Positions 9,000 to 16,600 of a stretch of DNA of 48,619 bases are shown piece after piece. Each line of letters opens with the position of its first letter. Within the stretch, counting starts at the first letter, position 1. The stretch covers positions 1 through 48,619 of the forward strand of contig JAWXTK010000018.1 in assembly GCA_044433645.1 (NCBI GenBank), written 5' to 3'. Source of the DNA: JAWXTK01 sp044433645 (lineage in GTDB: Bacteria > Bacteroidota > Bacteroidia > Bacteroidales > Rikenellaceae). The notes under the pieces were generated by a model. The model saw only the letters and a list, made by a program, of their open reading frames with translations. It searched no databases and was not told the origin of the DNA. Both the position numbers and the translations under genes were made by a program.

Positions 9000-10142
9000 T
9001 TATTTTTTTGCTTGTTCTGCGCCTTTTTCAGGGAATCCTGTAACTTGCATACCTTCACGAACAAGACCTGCGCCACTAGCTATGATAACATCCCCAACTT
9101 CAAGACCAGAGTTTACTATGTAGTTTACACCGTTGTCAACTTGCTCAACTTCGATAACAGCTGACACTGCTTTGTTGTCTATGACTTTAAACACGTGTAT
9201 TTTGTTTTGGATTTGGTAGGTTGCAACTTGAGGGATAACAATTATATCGTGGTAAGTGTTGCTGATTACAATATTGCCACTACCTCCGTCTAGAAGTATA
9301 CCTTCAGGGTTACTGAAACTTGCTCTTAGAGATACAGTACCTGTTGAGCTGTTGATATTGCCACTAATAGCGTCGACTTTACCTTTTTCAGAGTAAGTGC
9401 TTTTGTTGTTTAATATTAGGCTAACTTCTGGGAATTCTTTTAAGAGTTTCTCGCGCGAGCCTGCTTCTTTAACTAGATTTAGCATTTGATTCTCTGAGAT
9501 AGCGAAATAAACCTGCATCTTGTCGTTGTTTGTAATAGTTACAAGTGGCTCAGAGATGCTAGAGCTAACAAGTGCACCTATTTTATATGGTACCATGCCA
9601 GCCGTACCTGAGATAGGGCTAGTAACTTCGGTGTAGGATAGGTTGTTTTGAGCTATGATTTCTTGAGCTTTGTAAAGTTCTAGCGATGCCTCAGCTGCTG
9701 AAAGAGAATTTTTGGCTGTTTGCAGTTCGTTTTGTGAGATTACTTTGGCATCGTACAAATCTTGTGAACTTTCTGCTGTTTGTTTAGCAGTAGCCACGCT
9801 AGCCTCAGCGCTTTTGACATTTGCTTTAGCCACGTTAAGAGCTGCTAGGTAAGGCACTTGGTCTATAATAAATAGCAACTCGCCTTTTTTAACGCTAGAG
9901 CCTTCTTTGACTTTGATAGAAGTGATTACACCTGAGATTTGAGGCATAACATCAACATATTCCTCAGAGCGAATAGAGCTTGAGTATCTTGTTTGAACCT
10001 CGGCATTGTCTTTAGAGACAGAGAGAGTTGGATAGTTTTTTTGTGCACTAGCTCTTCTAGGTGCAGCTTGTTCTGCACATGAGACAACACTTAGTGCTGC
10101 TAGCGCAAGAAAAGATAATCTTTTAAGATTTAGATTCTTCAT
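9000..10142 (-). CDS. RND periplasmic adaptor (membrane fusion) lipoprotein, AcrA/HlyD family
   Basis: The 380-residue protein begins with a lipoprotein signal ending at a cysteine in SVVSCAEQ (Cys22). It then shows the adaptor domain order: a first lipoyl half near YVDVMPQISGVITSIKVKEGSSVKKGELLFIID, an alpha-hairpin rich in Ala/Lys/Glu (residues of about 85-155, with SAEASVATAKQT), the second lipoyl half with TEVTSPISGTAGMVPYKIGALVS, and beta-barrel and proximal domains with LRASFSNPEGILLDG. These proteins bridge the inner-membrane pump and the outer-membrane channel. As first gene of the operon it is probably next to the promoter, in the 175-bp divergent gap shared with the sensor kinase gene at 10318. 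I could not identify a clear TAnnTTTG promoter for this direction. Confidence 0.94.
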   Translation of the reverse strand: MKNLNLKRLSFLALAALSVVSCAEQAAPRRASAQKNYPTLSVSKDNAEVQTRYSSSIRSEEYVDVMPQISGVITSIKVKEGSSVKKGELLFIIDQVPYLAALNVAKANVKSAEASVATAKQTAESSQDLYDAKVISQNELQTAKNSLSAAEASLELYKAQEIIAQNNLSYTEVTSPISGTAGMVPYKIGALVSSSISEPLVTITNNDKMQVYFAISENQMLNLVKEAGSREKLLKEFPEVSLILNNKSTYSEKGKVDAISGNINSSTGTVSLRASFSNPEGILLDGGSGNIVISNTYHDIIVIPQVATYQIQNKIHVFKVIDNKAVSAVIEVEQVDNGVNYIVNSGLEVGDVIIASGAGLVREGMQVTGFPEKGAEQAKK

Positions 10143-10281
10143 AAGTTTAATTATAGTTATTTTAAAAATTTAAATTTTTTTAGTAAAGCTAAAGTATAAC
10201 ATTAAAACTAATTTTCATACTATATATAATAAGGTGGGGGTACATTGCTAATTTGTGGTGGTGAATGACAATTTTTAGGTG

Positions 10282-10312
10282 TTGATTTTCTAGTTTTAAA
10301 ATCATATCTTTG
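10282..10312 (+). promoter_or_regulatory. Bacteroidetes-type promoter of the two-component operon
   Basis: TTG (10282-10284), a 20-nt spacer and TATCTTTG (10305-10312) fit the Bacteroidetes sigma-ABfr consensus. Transcription would begin about 5 nt later, almost exactly at the ATG at 10318, so the mRNA may be leaderless or nearly so. It also excludes the alternative GTG codon at 10312. Confidence 0.65.
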
Positions 10313-10317
10313 TGATT

Positions 10318-11328
10318 ATGCAAATAGATGATAAGAAAACTTCGCTTTTAATTGATGTGGGCTTTTACCTTGTGTTCGTGCCCATAGTCTTGTTGTTGTT
10401 GCCTTTAGAGAGGTATATTACCAAAGACCCTTATTACTTAATACTACTAATGGTGTATTTTGTTGTGGTGCACTACACCAACAGACGCTTTAACTCGTTT
10501 GATGCCGTGGTTAAGGGTGACTATCTCAGGGCTGCAATTTATGTGGTGCTAACTATTGTAGTTAGCTACTTTATCTCTACTATTAATATACGTGATTTGC
10601 GCACAGAAGATAGCACTGGGCCTAGTGTTGAGGTGGTTAAAGCTATGCGTATGCGCACAGTTTTTTTGCTTTATGTCATAGATATTAGTTTTAATATTAT
10701 GCTTTCACTTACGCGCGAACTATTTAAATATAGAGTTAGAGAGGAGCAGATAAAATATGAGAAAAATAAGGCCGAGCTGGCTATGTATAAGACTCAGATT
10801 AATCCCCATTTTATGTTTAACACTCTGAATACTTTGTATGGGCTTTTTATCTCAAATTCGGATAAAACAGGCGATGTTTTCTTAAAGTTTACCGACATCG
10901 TAAAATATATGTACTCTAATGCTGAACAAGAGTCTATAACCATAACAGAGGAGGTCAAATATGTTAGGCAATTCATTGATTTACACACTCTTAGGCTTGG
11001 TGAGCAGACGAGCGTTAAGTTTAAATGCGAGATAGACGACCCCACAGCAATGATGCCTCCAGTGCTGTTGATAACTTTTATTGAAAATGCCTTTAAATAT
11101 GGAGTTTCGTCTACGGAAAAAAGTGAGATTTTGATATTTCTATCGCTCAAAAAAGGCCAGCTTTTTTTCAGTACTAAAAACTCTGTATTTGTACGCAAAA
11201 GCACATCTTCGGGTATAGGTATACTCAACTCGCGCAAGCGTTTAGATTTGCTTTATGGCGATAATTATATGCTAGATTGCAGGGAAAATGCTAATGATTT
11301 TATTGTCGAATTAAGCATAAATTTATGA
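10318..11328 (+). CDS. LytS/YehU-type sensor histidine kinase
   Basis: The protein (336 residues from this ATG) has about four hydrophobic segments in the first 130 residues (for example VFVPIVLLLLP, YYLILLMVYFVVV, AIYVVLTIVVSYF and TVFLLYVIDISF). A coiled linker follows, then the His_kinase domain with the phosphoacceptor motif INPHFMFNTLN (His164). The ATP-binding end has PPVLLITFIENAFKYG and a shortened G box near SGIGILNSRKRLDLLYG. The start at 10318 is preferred over an in-frame GTG at 10312 because the promoter TATCTTTG overlaps that GTG. The gene overlaps the response regulator by 4 bp (ATGA), so the two are co-translated partners. Being divergent from the RND operon, it may control that pump; this is inferred from position. 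Confidence 0.9.
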   Translation: MQIDDKKTSLLIDVGFYLVFVPIVLLLLPLERYITKDPYYLILLMVYFVVVHYTNRRFNSFDAVVKGDYLRAAIYVVLTIVVSYFISTINIRDLRTEDSTGPSVEVVKAMRMRTVFLLYVIDISFNIMLSLTRELFKYRVREEQIKYEKNKAELAMYKTQINPHFMFNTLNTLYGLFISNSDKTGDVFLKFTDIVKYMYSNAEQESITITEEVKYVRQFIDLHTLRLGEQTSVKFKCEIDDPTAMMPPVLLITFIENAFKYGVSSTEKSEILIFLSLKKGQLFFSTKNSVFVRKSTSSGIGILNSRKRLDLLYGDNYMLDCRENANDFIVELSINL

Positions 11329-12041
11329 GATGTATAGCCATAGATGACGAGCCTATAGCCTTGTCTATAATTCAAAATTATTGTGCTCGTGATAGCTCCA
11401 TGTCTTTGGAGTGTTTCACCAATCCTTTGCAGGGGATAAGTGCTGTCAAGCAGCAGTGTCCTGATGTGGTGTTTATGGATATAGAAATGAATGATTATTC
11501 AGGCCTGGATTTAGCGCGTGAACTTCCCCATGGTAGTTTGTTGGTTTTCACTACGGCGCACGCCTCTTATGCTTTGGATGGTTATGAGTTAAATGCTGTG
11601 GATTTTTTGCATAAGCCGTTTTCCTATGATAGGTTTCTTTCGGCCATGGATAGGGTGATGCAGATACTCCAGATGCGCGAGAAGATTAAAAATATGCAGG
11701 AGGTGGTTGAAAATATTATCACTATTAAGGTTGAGTATCAGAATGTTAAGATAAATTCTTGCGATATACTTTATGTTGAGGCCAAGGATAATTACATCAA
11801 AATAAATAGTAAAGATGCCAGTAGTGTGATGACAAAAATGAGCATTAAGGGTTTTATGGAGCTATTACCTGAGTGTGATTTCATACGAGTTCATCGCTCG
11901 TTTGTGGTGAATAAGTCGTGTGTTAGTTCGTTTACTCGTCAGCAGGTTAAACTCTTGGCTGATGAACTGGTTAGTCTGCCTGTTGGGCGCAATTATGCCG
12001 AGAATTTGTATTTGGCTATGATGCAGATTATTAAGAAATAG
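11325..12041 (+). CDS. LytTR-family response regulator
   Basis: The 238-residue protein has an N-terminal receiver domain and a C-terminal LytTR DNA-binding domain. The acidic pair is in IAIDDEP, the phosphoacceptor is Asp52 in VVFMDIEMND, and the conserved lysine is Lys97 in DFLHKPFS. The LytTR domain (residues of about 130-238) shows ILYVEAKDNYIKI, FIRVHRSFVVN and VSLPVGRNYAENL, standard blocks of the family. It is translationally coupled to the kinase gene. Targets of such regulators usually carry direct repeats; the 175-bp gap at 10143-10317 is the obvious place to look. The stop codon TAG (12039-12041) abuts the left end of the structured element at 12041-12342. Confidence 0.94.
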   Translation: MRCIAIDDEPIALSIIQNYCARDSSMSLECFTNPLQGISAVKQQCPDVVFMDIEMNDYSGLDLARELPHGSLLVFTTAHASYALDGYELNAVDFLHKPFSYDRFLSAMDRVMQILQMREKIKNMQEVVENIITIKVEYQNVKINSCDILYVEAKDNYIKINSKDASSVMTKMSIKGFMELLPECDFIRVHRSFVVNKSCVSSFTRQQVKLLADELVSLPVGRNYAENLYLAMMQIIKK

Positions 12042-12342
12042 TTGCTGGAGCACTACAACAACAGGTTTCATTAGCTCACCGGGGAGCGCCCCGGCCCTCG
12101 GAGATAGTCCTACGATAGTGGCTTGCCCGACACTCCTAAAAAACAAAATACTTTAGCATTTTACACTACTTAGTAAGTTGAATAGTTATTACAAATCTTC
12201 GATTTGTGGCACTCAAAGAAAAATGCACGCATTTTTCTCGCTTATGAGTTTCGTGCCCCGTTGACATTTAACTCTCTCCGAGGGTCGGCGTGCTCGCCGA
12301 TGAGCTAATGAAAGTCACTGGCGTTAGTGATACTCTAGAAAC
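12041..12342. repeat. Structured palindromic intergenic element, copy B (both arms, terminal inverted repeats)
   Basis: This is the most complete copy, about 302 bp. Both ends carry matching inverted sequences: GTTGCTGGAG on the left and CTCTAGAAAC on the right, then TCATTAGCTCA (12068 on) against TGAGCTAATGA (to 12311). Each arm has hairpin H4: CCGGGG-AGCG-CCCCGG (12079-12094) and TCGGCG-TGCT-CGCCGA (12285-12300). The right arm adds H1 at 12191-12207 and a long H3 at 12217-12238 (AGAAAAATGC-AC-GCATTTTTCT) inside a GGCAC/GTGCC outer stem. The left arm is, in reverse orientation, the same arm type as copy A, with a decayed H3 at about 12143-12164. It sits between two convergent genes (LytTR regulator and tsaD), and the first base of the element is the last base of the regulator's stop codon. 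It has no ORF. Confidence 0.75.
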
Positions 12343-12343
12343 T

Positions 12344-12457
12344 TAAAATAAACTAAGGCCCAGCAAGAGAACCTTGCCGAGCCTTAACTCCTAAAAAACT
12401 AACAACTTATTTAACTCAAATTATAAAAAAAACTTCTAACTACCAATCTTTTTTACT
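12344..12457 (-). ncRNA. Candidate orphan small RNA between tsaD and the LytTR regulator
   Basis: A full Bacteroidetes promoter on the minus strand (12463-12493) points into a noncoding stretch that ends in a hairpin (12355-12385) followed by a U-rich tail. The predicted transcript is about 115 nt: an A/U-rich 5' part without any ATG, then the hairpin, whose 13-bp stem is complete only on the minus strand (two G-U pairs). The 252-bp gap between the tsaD stop and the structured element holds no other gene. It could instead be a 3' segment of the tsaD mRNA, with the promoter-like match being chance. Confidence 0.4.
12355..12385 (-). terminator. Terminator of the candidate small RNA and/or tsaD
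   Basis: On the minus strand AAGGCTCGGCAAG pairs with CTTGCTGGGCCTT around a 5-nt loop, with two G-U pairs, followed by AGTTTATTTT. The same sequence read on the plus strand has two mismatches and no T run, so the minus direction is favoured. Confidence 0.6.
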
Positions 12458-12462
12458 TATTA

Positions 12463-12493
12463 CAAAGATAAGGCACGGCGTAGTTTCTTGCAA
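12463..12493 (-). promoter_or_regulatory. Orphan Bacteroidetes-type promoter in the tsaD downstream gap
   Basis: Read on the minus strand, TTG (12491-12493), a spacer of exactly 20 nt and TATCTTTG (12463-12470) match the consensus fully. No coding region follows in this direction for more than 400 bp. Further upstream the word AGTTGTTATT occurs twice (12502-12511 and 12545-12554). Confidence 0.55.
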
Positions 12494-12564
12494 TCACCAT
12501 AAGTTGTTATTTATTCTATTAAATACTAATTATTTGTAGCTATTAGTTGTTATTACTCTGAGTT

Positions 12565-13587
12565 TTACATGTTTTCAGCACGCGCAACGGGCGCAACATC
12601 GAGCGAGGAGAACTCCCCTTTTTTGTATTTGCAAAGACCTGCCATGGCTATCATGCCGGCATTGTCGGTGGTGAATTTAAACTCAGGAACAAAAGTGCGC
12701 CAACCTCTGTTTTTGCCCGTTTGTATAATCGCATTTCTTAAGCCTGAATTTGCTGAAACACCTCCACCTATTGCTATATCCTTGATATCTAGGTCTTTAG
12801 ATGCTTTGATGAGTTTCTTTAATAAGATATCAATTATTGTGCTTTGAAGCGATGCGCATAAGTCGGCTGTGTTCTCGGCTATGAAGTTTTCGTTCTCCTT
12901 CATTCTATCACGCAGAAAATATAGGAACGAGGTTTTTAGCCCACTAAAACTATAATCGTAACCCGAAACTTGAGGTTTTGCAAATTTAAAAGCCGAAGGA
13001 TTCCCTTCCTTAGCATATTTGTCTATAACAGGCCCCCCAGGATAGGGCAGACCCATAACTTTAGCACATTTGTCGAAGGCCTCGCCAGCTGCATCGTCTA
13101 TGGTCGTGCCTATGATTTCCATATCAAGATAATCTTTGACAAGCACGATTTGTGTGTGACCTCCCGAGACTAATAAGCATAAAAAAGGGAAGTTTGGGTG
13201 AGGTAATTCCCTCTCGGGCAAATCCAAGAAATTTGCTAGGATATGACCCTGCAGGTGATTAACCTCCACGAGTGGAATATTATTTGCTATTGAGAGTCCT
13301 TTAGCAAACGAAACACCAACTAAAAGCGAGCCCAAAAGACCAGGCCCACGTGTGAAAGCTAAGGCATCAATATCCTCCAAAGTGGTGGATGCTTGCTTGA
13401 GGGCAGTGTCTACTACGGGTATGATATTTTGCTCATGAGCTCTAGATGCTAGCTCGGGAATAACGCCCCCGTATTGTATGTGAACATCCTGCGAGGCTAT
13501 AACATTTGAGCGCAAAACACCGTTGGTTACTACGGCTGCCGAAGTGTCATCGCAAGAAGATTCTATTGCTAGTATAGTTATATCCAT
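12565..13587 (-). CDS. tsaD: tRNA N6-threonylcarbamoyladenosine transferase TsaD
   Basis: The 340-residue enzyme transfers the threonylcarbamoyl group to A37 of tRNAs that read ANN codons, working with TsaB, TsaC and TsaE in the cytoplasm. The N-terminal ATPase-like fold starts with ILAIESSCDDTSAAVV. The metal-binding histidines are His111 and His115 in EVNHLQGHILA. Further family blocks are ALAFTRGPGLLGSLLVG, FLCLLVSGGHTQIV, DDAAGEAFDK, the FSGLKTS segment and the C-terminal IGGGVSANSGLR and TDNAGMIAMAG. The length is normal. It is divergent from the tamB operon with 56 bp between start codons, an arrangement I associate with other Bacteroidetes. Confidence 0.97.
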   Translation of the reverse strand: MDITILAIESSCDDTSAAVVTNGVLRSNVIASQDVHIQYGGVIPELASRAHEQNIIPVVDTALKQASTTLEDIDALAFTRGPGLLGSLLVGVSFAKGLSIANNIPLVEVNHLQGHILANFLDLPERELPHPNFPFLCLLVSGGHTQIVLVKDYLDMEIIGTTIDDAAGEAFDKCAKVMGLPYPGGPVIDKYAKEGNPSAFKFAKPQVSGYDYSFSGLKTSFLYFLRDRMKENENFIAENTADLCASLQSTIIDILLKKLIKASKDLDIKDIAIGGGVSANSGLRNAIIQTGKNRGWRTFVPEFKFTTDNAGMIAMAGLCKYKKGEFSSLDVAPVARAENM

Positions 13588-13592
13588 TTTGA

Positions 13593-13624
13593 TTGTGAAA
13601 TGTTAATTTATTTTTGTATTTTTG
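13593..13624 (+). promoter_or_regulatory. Promoter of the tamB-exbBD-tonB operon
   Basis: TTG (13593-13595), a 21-nt spacer and TATTTTTG (13617-13624) place the transcription start near 13630. This supports the ATG at 13644 as start of the tamB-like gene and rules out the upstream in-frame TTG at 13614. Confidence 0.6.
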
Positions 13625-13643
13625 TCAGTTAAAGCAACAATTT

Positions 13644-16600
13644 ATGCGCAAAGTTATAAAAATATTGGTATCTATCATATCATCTCTAGTTTTAGTGATG
13701 ATAATTTTGCCTGTGCTTTTGTCCTTGTCGCTTCAAGTTGGGGTTATACAAAACTATGCTGCACGTAGCTCTGCAGAGTTTTTGAGCAAAAAATTGGGGG
13801 CTGAAATTACCTTAGATAATATCCACCTAAAATTATTTAATCGCGTGTCTATGGACGGTGTTTGCTTTAATGATTTTGAGGGTGACACGCTAATTTATGC
13901 TAAAAATCTTTCTTTTGCTATTACTAGCATAGATGCCAAAAATATTGAGATAAATCTAAACTATCTTAACCTTACTGATGCCAAGTTCTATATGTATGAA
14001 ACAGATAGAGGTGTTAGTAATTTTAGGGAGATTTTAATTAAACTGCGCTCGGATAAGCCCAAAGAGGAAAAGAGGTTTACACTGCGCTCTAATACAGTTG
14101 ATGTTAAGAATATACGCTATAAATTCCGAAAAATAAATCCTAAGCAGAGAGACTATGGGGTTAATTTTGAGGATTTGGATGTAGTGAGGGCAAATGTGAG
14201 CGTTACGGATATGGAAATCATTAGAGATAGCGTAAATCTTAAAATCAAACACATAGACTTAGAGGATAAAAGTGGTTTTAAAGTCAAAGAGTTTGAGGCT
14301 AAAAACTTTATTATCTCGCCCTCGTGCATGATAATAGATAGATTTAATTTCTTATTGCAGGATTCTCGTGTAAATGCTGATTATCTGACCTTTAGCTCTA
14401 AGGATTGGAGTGATTATAAGGAGTTTATTGATAAGGTCGTAATGGGAGGTTCATTTTATGAGTCCAGAGTTAGCACTAACGATATAGCTTATTTTGCGCC
14501 TAGGCTTAAAGATTGGAACACCGTGTATCGTAACTTTAGTGGTAAGGCTGTGGGTGAGGTTAGAGACTTAAAAGTTGACCTTAAACAAGCTGATATTGCT
14601 AAGCTAACTCAGATTCAGGCTGATGTTAGGATGGTGGGTTTGCCCGATGTGTATGCTACGGACTTTGACGTGAAGATTTTGGGCCTTAAAACTGATATTA
14701 AAGATGCAGATACCATACTTAGAAGTATGGCACCGAGTGTAATGTCGTTAACCTCTGACTCTTTGCTGTTGGCCCTGGGCGATATAGAATTAATGGGTGA
14801 GTTTAAAGGTAGGCTAGAGAAATTTACCACCAAAGTGGATGCTATCACTGGCTTAGGCGATGTGAGTGTTGAGGCTAGAATGGTGACAGATACTTTGCCC
14901 AAGGGTAGGCGCAGGCTTATGGCTAGTTTTATAGCTGATAGCCTTGATTTAAAACAAATTACGGGCTCTAAGGTCTTTGGTAAGGCTGATTTAAAGGGTG
15001 ATGTAACGCTCAGAGAATATAATAAAAATTTGTCGGTGGATTTGCTGAGCTCTATCTCTAAACTAGAGTTTAATTCTTATACTTACTCTGATATACATAT
15101 TAACGCGCTGAAAAATAATGATAAATATCAGGCCATGATAGTATCGGGTGATAAGAATATGAACTTTGAGCTAGATGCAAATATAGACTTTAGGTCAACG
15201 TTGCCAAATTACGGTTTTGAACTAGATTTAAAACGTGCTGATTTAAAGACTACGAATATTTATACCAAGGACAAGGTTTCTCTCTTGGAACTAGCACTTA
15301 AGGGTAAGGGAGAAGGATTGAATTATCAGCAGGTTAATGGATATGTAGATTTTGAGGATGTGACCTACACTAATTCTTCGGACACAGTCTCGACAGGTAA
15401 ATTCTCTTTGAGGGGCGAAAATAGTGATGATAGCAAGTTTATTAATCTTGATTCTGATTTTGCAGACGTGAGGTTTACTTCAAAAATGGGCTTGCAACAG
15501 TTGGATGCTTACATGAGCGAGTTGATATCAGATTATGTGCCTTTGCTTGTGGACAATTCTAAGATAGAGCCACTTGATAGCTCTATTGTGGATGACAAGA
15601 ACAATTACTCGCTATTAAAGGTGGATATCAAAGATGTGAACGAGATAGTGGGCATATTTACACCAGGGCTTGAGATAGCTCAGGGCGCGACGTTTATGTA
15701 TATGGCTAACCCGTCTAATAGAGATTTTTCTATAACCTTCCAGGCTGATTACATCAAAAAAGATAAGTTTTATGTGGGCTACCTAAATGCCAATACTAGC
15801 AATAAGTTAGACTCTTTGTCGGTGTACTTAAATGCTGACGAGGTGTATGCTATGGGGATTTATATGCCTAAGTTCTCTGTTGTAGCAGGGGCTAGGAATA
15901 ATAAAATGAGTTTGTTTGGGGGCTTTGCTAATGAGCAAAGTAATCTTAAGGCGAGAATTTCACTTGATGCTCTACTGCGAGAGGATAAGAATAAAGATAC
16001 GGAACTGCTGGTGAGGATAAATAATTCTAGTTTTAATAATAAAAATAGATTGTGGGATATCAGCTCTGGGGATATGATTTATAGTAAGTCTAGTATGCAG
16101 ATAGATGATTTTGAGATAGTTAACAATAATCAACGACTGCATATAGACGGCTTAGCTTCAACGAGTGATAAGGACACACTGCAACTCACGCTTACTAACT
16201 TTGATATTTCGCCTTTTTCTAGCCTTACCGAGAAGTTAGGTTATGGTTTTAATGGTAGGCTCACGGGTAATGTTGATGTTGTTTCGGCGTTTAAGACTCC
16301 TAATTTATTTGCCGATATGGACTTAAAAGAGCTTAAGTTTAATGAGGTAGATGCTCCCGACTCTAAGTTTGTGAGTCAGTGGGATTTCGCGCGCAAAAGA
16401 GCTCGCTTTACCTTTACTTCTCAGGGAGTGGATAAGCCTGTGGTACAGGGATTTTATAGTCCTGGTGACGGACGATATATGGCTGATATAGAGATTGACA
16501 GGGTTGATTTGTCTTTGCTAGATCCTTTGCTTAAAGGTGTGCTTAAATCTAGCAGGGGTAATGCTGAGGCTTCTTTGACGCTAACAGGGCAGGGCAGGGA

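Noticed and set aside
12042..12564. Insertion sequence remnant with transposase fragment
   Set aside because: Terminal inverted repeats exist, but no frame in the interval resembles a transposase; noncoding element plus candidate small RNA explains it better.
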